Assembly (NCBI GenBank): GCA_002720285.1
Contig: PBHT01000023.1
Coordinates: 5,205 to 13,439, forward strand
Length of the DNA stretch: 8,235 nucleotides
From: Acidobacteriota bacterium
Lineage (GTDB): Bacteria > Acidobacteriota > Vicinamibacteria > Vicinamibacterales > UBA823
Direction: 5' to 3'
The notes beneath the pieces are model-generated. The model did not search any database, was not told the origin of the DNA, and saw only the letters and a list, made by a program, of their open reading frames with translations. The number at the start of each line of letters is the position of its first letter. The first letter of the stretch is position 1. Positions 1-7,264 of this stretch are shown piece by piece. A program made the translations under genes and the position numbers.

Positions 1-2588
1 GCCATCTGAGCCTGCTCCTCAGCGAGGCGTGTTCCCGTATCGCGACTCGGCTGACCAACTTCGAGCTGGTCCACTTCGCGAGCGATAACCGTTTGGGCGT
101 CAGCAAGGTCCCTCGCTTCTGACTGTAGTTCAGCTACAGCCCTTTGGCGCTCTTCAGGATTGAGATACCGCAACTCCTGTTCAAGAGCACTGAGTCGACC
201 TATGGCCTGTCGCCCATGCTCACTTGCACCGCTGAGATCACCACGTCGAAGTTCCCCAGCTGCAGCGCGCATCTCTTCAGAGACTTCCCGCATCCGCTCC
301 CCGTCCAGCTGTGTTGTCGGTCGTACCGCCTGGGTAGAGGCCTGACCACCGGAAGTTTGTTGGATGCCTTCGCCTAACTGGTCGAGCATCCGAGTTAGCC
401 GCTCAGCTTCGTCCCTCAGCTCGGTTTGTTCTCTGGTCAGTCGCTCAAGCTGCTCTTGAAATTCTCGAGAGCCCACTTCAGGACCTTGACGCTCAAGAGC
501 CTGCTTCCGGCGATTGAGATCCGATTGCCGGCCGGCCAATTCCCTCACCTCATCAAGCGCTTCACTTTCAGGGTTGTCTGGCTGGCCAGCCGATGAGCGC
601 GTTTCGTAGTTCGTCTGTTGCTGACGACGTAACTCTTGGTCAAACAACGCTGAGAGGTCTTGGCCCGGTCTTCCCGAGCCACCACCTACCGCCGCCTGCC
701 GCCGGGAAACTTCCCGTTGCCGAATTTCGGCCTGAGCACGCAGCAGATGGTTCAATGCCGCCATCTCGTGGGGAATAGCCTCATCAGTCTCAATATTTTC
801 CAGTGCCGTCTTCGCGAAACCCATAGCGCGAACTGCAAGATCCAACGGTGCTCCATCACGCGTTCCACTTGATCCCACTTCACCCTGCCGTCGTCCTGGG
901 CCAAATTCCTCAAGAGCTTGTTCCGTGCGCACCTTGAGTTCACCCTGAGCACGGGCCACCGTACGGACCTCGTTCTCGACACTAAGCTCCTCAACCTGTC
1001 TATCGAGTTTCCACGTAGCCACCACGATCGCACGTTGAGCAGCCGTCAAATCAGCAAGACCTGTACCGCCATCACCCCCTTGCGACTGACTCTGCGCTTC
1101 AACAAATTCTTGTTCAAATGGCGTAACGTCAAGAAAGTAGATGTCACTACGCGCTTCGGTGGATGCCTTCGCCCGATTCACATCCAGCGCGCGCGCGTAA
1201 TAAGTAACAAAGTCACCAGGCACAACATCAAGATCCTCAATGTATAACGTATGGATTCCAATCCTGGTCGTCAGATCAGTCGACCCTGGAAGTGGCACGG
1301 CCTTGTCTTCATCGCCCCTAACTGCATAGACGATCTCAAAGCGTTCGAGACCATAATCATCATCGGCACGGGCTTCGATGGTCACCTCCTCCAGTGGCGT
1401 AACCGAGCGGTCCCCATCTGGCCTGAGAATCCTGACGGTGGGAGGAAGATCAGCGATCGCGCGAATAAAGTACTGGCCCTCGCTCAAATTACTAAGACCC
1501 TGATTGTCGGAAAGGGTCACCCGATAAGCATCATCCGCCGAAACCTCGAAGCTCCCAGTCAACGTCGTGTCGTCCCGGAGCACCAACGGGATGAGAGACC
1601 CGTCCGAAAGCACCATTGCGCCATCCTCAATCGGTTTGTCTGCGTAGACAGTGAGCGTTACCGCTGTACCAACTGGTGCATACACATCTCCGCTATCGAT
1701 CTCTATACGCCGCTCGAGCCGAGTAAATAGTGGATAGTCGTATTCGACGTCAATCCGATCAATATGGGGCACCGTGAGTGCCGTCACGTTGTACTCATCC
1801 GACCGGGCACTAGCTGCACTCACCCGATAACGAAAACTCTCACTGACCGAGGTAAACTCGAACTGGAAACTTCCGTCGTCAGCCCGCATCTCAATGTCCT
1901 GCCATTCATCACCTGACTCAACTTGTAACACCGGATGAATTAGGCGAGATGTAACCGTGACCCCTTCCACCTGCGCCCGCACCTCCAGCGATCCACCCTC
2001 CATCACACGAGCATCACCTGGCGAGACGTTGATTCGGACAGTCCCAGGAAACGCATACAGACCTGCTGCATCAACAGCTCGTTGAGCCGGTGTCAGTGCT
2101 AAGCTGAGGGCGGTCACGAGGACGATACCGCCGGCAACGCTAAGGCCGATTGCACGTCTGATCTGCGTACCCGAGACCACGCGGTCAAGTTGCACAGTCT
2201 GAACCTGATTCGATGCATCAGTAATCACCATCGACTGAACCGCAGATCTCACGGTACGACTACCGAGTTCAACTGCACTTGCTAGCCGGTCCTCAAATTC
2301 CGGCACTTGCTCTTCAATAAATCTGGCCACTTGTCGTGGGGACGGGGTTTTACGAAGCGGCCACCATATTAAGAGGGCTTGACCGATCGCTACGACTGCC
2401 GCCGTCAGCGCTAATGCAATAAGCGATAGGCCCGTCGGCAGCCAGAAGGTATCCACCATGACTGCAACTAGCACGATCACGCCGACACTACCAAAGACCC
2501 TAGCGCTAGCACGCAACACGGCAAGCGTGACCCAGCGTCGTCTGACCTTGGCAAAGAACGTCCAGAGTGGCTCGTCTTGACTCTGCAT
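1..2588 (-). CDS. DUF4175 family protein, large periplasmic membrane protein, 3' end outside window
   Basis: The minus-strand frame from the ATG at 2588 stays open to the left edge: 862 full codons and no stop. The N-terminus has two membrane helices (about 31-49 and 52-77), a basic cytoplasmic turn (PLRKTPSPR), an amphipathic VARFIEEQVPEFEDRLASAV segment (87-106) typical of DUF4175, and a third helix (about 146-165). Positive-inside charges place everything after helix 3 in the periplasm. Next come beta-rich Ig-like regions (about 180-480), beginning INVSPGDARV and including the family hallmark DDDYGL (409-414). YFLDVTPFEQEFVEAQSQSQ (484-503) with a Gly-rich link then leads into a Glu/Gln/Arg/Ala-rich helical, probably coiled-coil tail from about 510 to the edge. 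It starts 5 nt after the BatA-like stop. The function is unknown; a structural or scaffold role in the envelope with the vWA proteins is inferred. Confidence 0.88.
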   Translation of the reverse strand, partial: MQSQDEPLWTFFAKVRRRWVTLAVLRASARVFGSVGVIVLVAVMVDTFWLPTGLSLIALALTAAVVAIGQALLIWWPLRKTPSPRQVARFIEEQVPEFEDRLASAVELGSRTVRSAVQSMVITDASNQVQTVQLDRVVSGTQIRRAIGLSVAGGIVLVTALSLALTPAQRAVDAAGLYAFPGTVRINVSPGDARVMEGGSLEVRAQVEGVTVTSRLIHPVLQVESGDEWQDIEMRADDGSFQFEFTSVSESFRYRVSAASARSDEYNVTALTVPHIDRIDVEYDYPLFTRLERRIEIDSGDVYAPVGTAVTLTVYADKPIEDGAMVLSDGSLIPLVLRDDTTLTGSFEVSADDAYRVTLSDNQGLSNLSEGQYFIRAIADLPPTVRILRPDGDRSVTPLEEVTIEARADDDYGLERFEIVYAVRGDEDKAVPLPGSTDLTTRIGIHTLYIEDLDVVPGDFVTYYARALDVNRAKASTEARSDIYFLDVTPFEQEFVEAQSQSQGGDGGTGLADLTAAQRAIVVATWKLDRQVEELSVENEVRTVARAQGELKVRTEQALEEFGPGRRQGEVGSSGTRDGAPLDLAVRAMGFAKTALENIETDEAIPHEMAALNHLLRAQAEIRQREVSRRQAAVGGGSGRPGQDLSALFDQELRRQQQTNYETRSSAGQPDNPESEALDEVRELAGRQSDLNRRKQALERQGPEVGSREFQEQLERLTREQTELRDEAERLTRMLDQLGEGIQQTSGGQASTQAVRPTTQLDGERMREVSEEMRAAAGELRRGDLSGASEHGRQAIGRLSALEQELRYLNPEERQRAVAELQSEARDLADAQTVIAREVDQLEVGQPSRDTGTRLAEEQAQM

Positions 2589-2593
2589 GCCCC

Positions 2594-4468
2594 CTATCCC
2601 GTCCGGCGACCTAGAAGACTCTCAGCAGCGAGTGCCAAAATCATCAGACCGAGTGTGTAACGCCAGTATCCGCCGTCCCGTTCCCGTTCATCCATTGCGT
2701 GGTCAGTTGTTGAATTGATCGTAGTGCCTACCTTTGCTACCTCGGCTTTGAACTCGGCAACTGACATACTCGTCATGTCAGATTCTGCCCGATCGACGTT
2801 GATGGCCACCCGTTGCGAGTCAGCTAACTCAATAAATCCTGGACGACTAACACTCTCCCGTGGACCGTCGCCAACGACCAACTCACGCGGTTCATTCCGA
2901 TCGCCACTGAGGTGCCTTATTGTCTCGTGCACGAACGGTACAAACATCGGATGACGCGGAAAATCGTTCCACGTACTTTCGAAGTCCGAACCGAATACAA
3001 GTAGTCGTCCAAGATCGAGGTCATGTTCCGTTAGCGCAGCCGTCCCATCACTGAAGTGCGCAAGCACGCTACCGTCTGTGCTTGAATCTAGTCTCCGAGT
3101 CCGCACATACCTAACCTGAGCCAGGTTTCCCAGCTTCTGTCCAAACGCTTGAAAGATCGGGTGCCTTCCATCAGCCGGTACAAATCTTCGGTCCACCGAG
3201 CCTGCGTCATCATTTTCCGGCACGGAAGGACCCACACCGCCAAATCCCGAAAGCATGAGCGGTTCTATATAGGGACCGGCAACAATAAGTACTCCGCCTC
3301 CCGCGCGCGTAAATCTCTCGAGTTCAGAAAGTCCCCGGCGGTCCAATCCACGAGTAGTCAACAGCAGGACTACGGCTGGTGGAACGTTTGCCTCTGACAG
3401 ACTCGACGAAAGCATCGCTGCCGCGGTCTGCACAATCTCAAATCTTTTCGCAACATCTCCAACCTGAAGGGCCTGGTCCAGGTAGAACGCCTCAACCGAT
3501 GAGTCTCCAGACTCTGTGACCAAAAGAATCCTAAGTGGCCTCGGCGGGGAAAGCATTAAGTAACGGGCATCATCCGCTTCGTAGCCAGTAGCATCATTTA
3601 TGATGACGCTAGCCTCACCACGTTGCGGCAGGACAACAGGGAAAATAACCTCGGTGCTAGCTCTCATAGGTACCGTGACCACCGCCCGATCCACCTCGGC
3701 CCCATCGACAAGTAATCTGGCAGTTACCGCTTGGCCCACCGGACCACCGTTGAGCACGATAGCCCTCGTGTTAGAAGGGCCACCCTGAATCTCAGTCACA
3801 GCCAAATTGCCCATTGGGGGCTGAATTGTTACAACGTCGAGTGGAATCCGATCGGGTAATACACCATGATCACCAGACACCCAGCCACTACGTTGAAGAT
3901 CTGTGACAATAACAATCTTTCCGGTCTTGTCTCCGATGACCTGGGCTGCCCTATCGAGCGCAAGGCGATACCTGGTGGCGCCCCATCCGGTCGAAAGCTG
4001 AGCGATGGCTGCAAGCGCCTTCTGACGGTCAAGCGACGGTTCAGACACTAGAACCGCACCTTCATCAAAAGCCACAACTGCTACTTCTCGGGAAGAATTT
4101 TCCGCAAGTACGGCGTTAACCGCTAATTCACGGGCACGAGCAAACCGGCCTTGACCGGACATGCTGAACGATCGATCGACCGCCACAACGGTCAGGCCCC
4201 CAGTAACGTCGACCAACGTACTAGCGAGATAGGGCCGCGCAAACGCCACAGCCAGCAAAACTAGAGCCGTCACCCGCAGAGCCAACAAGAGCCATTCACG
4301 CAACATCCGTCGATTTGTTTGTTCAACCGGTGTCTTCTTAATCAGAAAGACTGCAGAAAAATCTCGGCGCGCTGCTGGAGTTCGCTTCAACAGGTGCAGT
4401 AGGACCGGAATGGCGGCCGCGGCCAGGCCAAGAAGAAACGCCGGAATAAGAAACGATACACCGAACAT
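2594..4468 (-). CDS. BatA-like membrane protein with vWA domain and amidotransferase-like C-terminal region
   Basis: 624 residues. The N-terminus is the classic BatA double-membrane-helix module: helix 1 at about 5-27 with the Ala-Ile-Pro-Val-Leu-Leu-His-Leu-Leu motif, a basic loop Lys-Arg-Thr-Pro-Ala-Ala-Arg-Arg (28-35), and helix 2 at about 59-78 ending Ala-Phe-Ala-Arg-Pro. A vWA domain follows (about 91-215) with a complete MIDAS: DRSFS (Asp98, Ser100, Ser102), Thr165 and Asp190. A beta-rich stretch (about 220-300) leads to a Rossmann-like region (310-400) containing LRILLVTESG and LERFTRAGGGVLIVAG, like the glutamine-amidotransferase-like domain seen in related proteins. Near the end are WNDFPRHPMFVPF (500-512) and a final membrane helix (about 601-618) followed by Gly-Arg-Arg. 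Charges put the loop and tail in the cytoplasm and the vWA and middle domains in the periplasm. It has no strong Shine-Dalgarno, so it may depend on coupling to DUF58. Confidence 0.92.
   Translation of the reverse strand: MFGVSFLIPAFLLGLAAAAIPVLLHLLKRTPAARRDFSAVFLIKKTPVEQTNRRMLREWLLLALRVTALVLLAVAFARPYLASTLVDVTGGLTVVAVDRSFSMSGQGRFARARELAVNAVLAENSSREVAVVAFDEGAVLVSEPSLDRQKALAAIAQLSTGWGATRYRLALDRAAQVIGDKTGKIVIVTDLQRSGWVSGDHGVLPDRIPLDVVTIQPPMGNLAVTEIQGGPSNTRAIVLNGGPVGQAVTARLLVDGAEVDRAVVTVPMRASTEVIFPVVLPQRGEASVIINDATGYEADDARYLMLSPPRPLRILLVTESGDSSVEAFYLDQALQVGDVAKRFEIVQTAAAMLSSSLSEANVPPAVVLLLTTRGLDRRGLSELERFTRAGGGVLIVAGPYIEPLMLSGFGGVGPSVPENDDAGSVDRRFVPADGRHPIFQAFGQKLGNLAQVRYVRTRRLDSSTDGSVLAHFSDGTAALTEHDLDLGRLLVFGSDFESTWNDFPRHPMFVPFVHETIRHLSGDRNEPRELVVGDGPRESVSRPGFIELADSQRVAINVDRAESDMTSMSVAEFKAEVAKVGTTINSTTDHAMDERERDGGYWRYTLGLMILALAAESLLGRRTG
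2597..2600 (-). promoter_or_regulatory. Shine-Dalgarno-like site for the DUF4175 gene, overlapping the upstream gene's end
   Basis: Reading the minus strand, GGGA ends 8 nt before the ATG at 2588 and is formed by the last sense codon of the BatA-like gene, next to its TAG stop. A further G run reaches within 1 nt of the ATG. The arrangement suggests that ribosomes finishing the BatA-like protein restart on the DUF4175 gene. Confidence 0.4.
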
Positions 4469-4491
4469 CTAGTTTCACTGATGGCCGTCTT

Positions 4492-5400
4492 CTACTGACG
4501 GCGGCTGCGTGTCGACAAATAACTCATGAGTGCGAAATCCAGTGACTTGGATGTATCCACAAGTTGGTAATCAATCCCGACTAGACCAAGTTCGCGTTTG
4601 TAATGAGACACAAGTGATTCAATCTCACTTAAATAGTGGTCACGTACTTCGAGCGGAGCTGCCATCACCTCGTCTGACGTCTCCATATCGCGAAAACGCG
4701 TTAACCGATCGTATGGAAACGTAAGTTCATCATGATCCAGGAGATGAAAAACAACGATGTCTGTACCACGGAAACGAAGATGCTTTAGACCTTGAATTGT
4801 CTTTGCTGGATCGTCAAGCAGGTCAGAAAGCAAAACAACAACTCCACGTTTAACTAATGAGTCAGCCAATTGGTGAAGTGGCTTCGCCACGTTAGAGCGA
4901 GTACCCAGAGATAACTGGTTTAGCGCTAGCAGCACTGACCTGAGATGCCCAGGACGAGCGCTCGGTGGTAGGTGGGTAACGATATTGTCGTCGAACGCAA
5001 TAAATCCTACCGCATCACGTTGACGATTCATCAAGTAGGCAAGCGAAGCTGTTAAATACGAACCGTACGCTAGTTTAGTAACATCTCGGGATCCGTAACC
5101 CATCGAGCCGCTGACGTCGAGTAGAAGGTGACACTCTACGTTGGTTTCCTCGTCAAATTTCTTAACGTAGTAACGATCGCTTCGGGCATAAACCTTCCAG
5201 TCAATCGTCGATAGATCATCACCCGGTAGGTACTGTCGGTACTCTGCAAATTCAACACTGAAACCTTTAAATGGACTTCTGTGTAACCCTGACAAGAATC
5301 CTTCGACGACGGTCCGTGCCCGCAATTCCATGGAGCCAATACGAGCAACGACGGCTGGATCAAGAAAGCGAACTTCACCTCCCGTCGCCTTAATCGGCAT
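4492..5400 (-). CDS. DUF58 protein with vWA domain, likely MoxR partner
   Basis: 302 residues from the chosen start (MPIKATGG). The DUF58 signature is clear at about 54-82: Tyr-Arg-Gln-Tyr-x-Pro-Gly-Asp-Asp, then IDWKVYARSDRYYVKKF. A vWA fold follows, with a MIDAS motif DVSGS (Asp95, Ser97, Ser99), a candidate MIDAS threonine at 167 and Asp193 in LLSDLLDD, so metal binding looks intact. No membrane helix is evident, so the protein should be cytoplasmic, where it can bind the MoxR ATPase encoded just upstream. An in-frame ATG at 5436 would add 12 residues and overlap moxR-like by 35 nt. I prefer 5400 because a GGAG lies 11 nt upstream and homology begins just after it. The next gene (BatA-like) starts 23 nt downstream. 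No missing key residues were seen. Confidence 0.93.
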   Translation of the reverse strand: MPIKATGGEVRFLDPAVVARIGSMELRARTVVEGFLSGLHRSPFKGFSVEFAEYRQYLPGDDLSTIDWKVYARSDRYYVKKFDEETNVECHLLLDVSGSMGYGSRDVTKLAYGSYLTASLAYLMNRQRDAVGFIAFDDNIVTHLPPSARPGHLRSVLLALNQLSLGTRSNVAKPLHQLADSLVKRGVVVLLSDLLDDPAKTIQGLKHLRFRGTDIVVFHLLDHDELTFPYDRLTRFRDMETSDEVMAAPLEVRDHYLSEIESLVSHYKRELGLVGIDYQLVDTSKSLDFALMSYLSTRSRRQ

Positions 5401-5401
5401 G

Positions 5402-6412
5402 TTACATCTCACTCCGAGGCGGCGGAACCGCCTCAAGAAGTTGAGTCACCAACTTATCGGAATCGACCTCCTCAGACTCAGCGTAGAAGTTCGTGATTAT
5501 CCGATGGCGAAGGATCGGCGGTGCTAACGCCGCAACATCACCAACGGAAACATGGAACCGCCCGTGCATAAGTGCACGAGCCTTTCCTCCGAGAATCAAC
5601 GACTGCGAGGCGCGTAAGCCGGCCCCCCATTTCACCCACTGCTGAATAAAGTCAAGGTTCGCGCGTCGGCCTGGCCGGGAGGCATCCACCAGACGGACTG
5701 CATAGCGTGCTACCTCTTCAGAAACATACACTTGTCGGATTAATTTCTGAAAATCGGTAATGTCAGAGCCGCGCAAAACACACGAGGCCGGCTCTCGGCT
5801 GGTTCCAGTCGTTTCCGTAACAACACGTACCTCTTGGTCCTCCGAAAGATAGGTCATTACGATGTTAAACATAAACCGATCAAGTTGCGCTTCAGGTAAT
5901 GGATATGTACCTTCCAACTCAATCGGGTTTTGGGTGGCTAAAACAAAGAAGGGTTGGTCGAGTTGGTAGGTTCGACCCGCTGCCGTAACTTGGTGTTCTT
6001 GCATCGCCTCAAGTAGGGCCGCCTGCGTTTTTGGTGGCGTTCGATTAATTTCGTCGGCCAGAATGATTTGTGAAAATATCGGTCCTTTAACGAAACGCAG
6101 TGCTCGATGCCCGCTTTCCTCATCAAGAATCTCGGTTCCCGTAATGTCGGCTGGCATTAAGTCAGGTGTGAACTGAATCCTTCCAAAGGTCAAATCCAAG
6201 ATATCGGCCAAAGTCTTGATCATTAAGGTTTTCGCTAGTCCCGGAACGCCAGTGATCAGACAGTGTCCACCTGTAAAGAGTGCAATTAACACCTGATCGA
6301 TGCACTCGTCTTGACCAACAATCACCTTCCGTAGTTCAGCGAGGATCTGCTTGCGGCCATGCCTAACGCGCTCTGCCAATTCGGTTGCGGTGGTCTCCGA
6401 TATTGTTTCCAT
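5402..6412 (-). CDS. MoxR-family AAA+ ATPase
   Basis: 336 residues, a normal length for MoxR proteins. All AAA+ elements are visible: Walker A GVPGLAKT (55-62), Walker B ending Leu-Ala-Asp-Glu (118-121) followed by INRTPPK, sensor 1 ATQNP (159-163), the EAQLDRF stretch with the likely arginine finger Arg179, and a sensor 2 region GAGLRAS (263-269). The C-terminal lid ends with the typical Leu-Arg-His-Arg-Ile (301-305). MoxR ATPases are cytoplasmic, hydrolyse ATP as oligomeric rings and work with vWA-domain partners in maturation or remodelling of protein complexes. Here the partner is very likely the next gene (DUF58), whose start is 1 nt past this stop. A GGGAG at 6426-6430 lies 13 nt before the ATG as a plausible but distant ribosome site. 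Nothing appears degraded. The family call is secure; the specific substrate is not known. Confidence 0.95.
   Translation of the reverse strand: METISETTATELAERVRHGRKQILAELRKVIVGQDECIDQVLIALFTGGHCLITGVPGLAKTLMIKTLADILDLTFGRIQFTPDLMPADITGTEILDEESGHRALRFVKGPIFSQIILADEINRTPPKTQAALLEAMQEHQVTAAGRTYQLDQPFFVLATQNPIELEGTYPLPEAQLDRFMFNIVMTYLSEDQEVRVVTETTGTSREPASCVLRGSDITDFQKLIRQVYVSEEVARYAVRLVDASRPGRRANLDFIQQWVKWGAGLRASQSLILGGKARALMHGRFHVSVGDVAALAPPILRHRIITNFYAESEEVDSDKLVTQLLEAVPPPRSEM
5412..5415 (-). promoter_or_regulatory. Shine-Dalgarno site deciding the DUF58 start
   Basis: On the minus strand GGAG (in the context CGGAGTGAGA) lies 11 nt before the ATG at 5400, inside the last codons of the moxR-like gene. 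It favours the start at 5400 over the in-frame ATG at 5436, and its position within the upstream gene fits translational coupling between the ATPase and its vWA partner. Confidence 0.5.
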
Positions 6413-6434
6413 GCGCCGTTTGTCACTCCCGCTA

Positions 6435-7262
6435 TCAATGGGTCAACACGTAGATGATCTCATTGATCATCATTCGATACGACTGTCCCGTGTACTTGAT
6501 GTAACCTGGATACTCTTCAGCGTTCGACCACTCCCAGCCGTCCCCCATATCAGTATTCCAGTTGATAAGGACCATTGGGCGGCCCTCATCATCTAGCACA
6601 GCACGTAGCCGTGGCACAAAGCCGCCCTTTTCCCACGTTCGGCCACTAAAAAAAGCACCTAACCCTGGAATCTGAGGATAGGAATCAATCTTGTAGAAAC
6701 AGCTAAAAATCGGATGATCTGGCTCAAGATCGACAATGTCATACCCTGGTAGCACCTTTGAAATCTGTGCGACAAAGTGGTCCCATTCAATCGGCCCATG
6801 GAAATCATCGAACGTGATGGTTCCACCACGCAGTAAAAACTCGCGCAACCTCGTAACCTCATCCGCTCCCAATTGGAGATTTCCAGGTTCCACAAAATAG
6901 AGCCACGGATATTCCCAGATCCGTTCTTCGTCCAGTGTTACAACGATCGGATCATTCACCTTGATAGAAGTGAGCCGTGAAAGGCGACGAGAGAGGTTTT
7001 GCTCGGCTGCCGGCGCGTCGATAGCCCACGGCTCATTCCAATACTGACGAAACCTGGCCTCGTTCATTGTTATTGAGGTATATCGAACGCGTACAAACGT
7101 CCACTCCAAACCGACGAATCGGTTAGCCGAAACTGTAGAAATTTGTTCGTGTACACGCGCAACGAGCGGCTGTGCGATGACCGCGAGAGCCACCAGCACT
7201 CCCACCGCGAAAACTGTCCGCACTGCGCAACTCTGCATCTCCGCACTACGTGCTCGCTTCAT
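6435..7262 (-). CDS. DUF4159 domain protein, membrane-anchored, periplasmic
   Basis: 275 residues. A basic N-terminus is followed by one hydrophobic segment (about 14-34) that acts as a signal peptide or anchor, leaving the rest outside the inner membrane. No lipobox is evident. The body fits DUF4159: a Trp-Thr-Phe-Val-Arg-Val-Arg-Tyr strand (54-61), LREFLLRGGTITFDDFHG (139-156), a DHPIF segment (182-186), and a Trp/Asp-rich NWNTDMGDGWEWSN block (234-247). The domain is thought to have a class I glutamine-amidotransferase-like fold, but I see no Gly-x-Cys-x-Gly nucleophile elbow, so a binding or structural role is more likely than amidotransfer. A purine-rich GGGGGAG at 7274-7280 sits 11 nt before the start and supports it; Met9 is an alternative start. 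It follows the TPR gene by 2 nt and precedes moxR-like by 22 nt. The biochemical function is unknown. Confidence 0.85.
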   Translation of the reverse strand: MKRARSAEMQSCAVRTVFAVGVLVALAVIAQPLVARVHEQISTVSANRFVGLEWTFVRVRYTSITMNEARFRQYWNEPWAIDAPAAEQNLSRRLSRLTSIKVNDPIVVTLDEERIWEYPWLYFVEPGNLQLGADEVTRLREFLLRGGTITFDDFHGPIEWDHFVAQISKVLPGYDIVDLEPDHPIFSCFYKIDSYPQIPGLGAFFSGRTWEKGGFVPRLRAVLDDEGRPMVLINWNTDMGDGWEWSNAEEYPGYIKYTGQSYRMMINEIIYVLTH

Positions 7263-7264
7263 AC

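Noticed and set aside
752..1033. Minus-strand open frame of 93 codons
   Set aside because: It is another frame inside the DUF4175 coding sequence; its Trp/Arg-rich translation looks like an out-of-frame reading.
361..1173. 14-nt perfect direct repeat TGGATGCCTTCGCC at 361-374 and 1160-1173
   Set aside because: Both copies are within the DUF4175 coding sequence but in different reading frames, with unrelated flanks; most likely chance.
1188..1198. Short alternating GC run
   Set aside because: It is only about 10 nt, inside coding sequence, and explained by Arg/Ala codons.
1251..1730. Plus-strand open frame of 159 codons
   Set aside because: It lies wholly antisense to the DUF4175 gene, shows no recognisable domain, and has an irregular composition typical of a shadow frame.
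6413..6434. Possible promoter or terminator in the 22-nt gap before the MoxR gene
   Set aside because: The gap is too short for both promoter boxes, and I see no hairpin followed by a T run on the minus strand.
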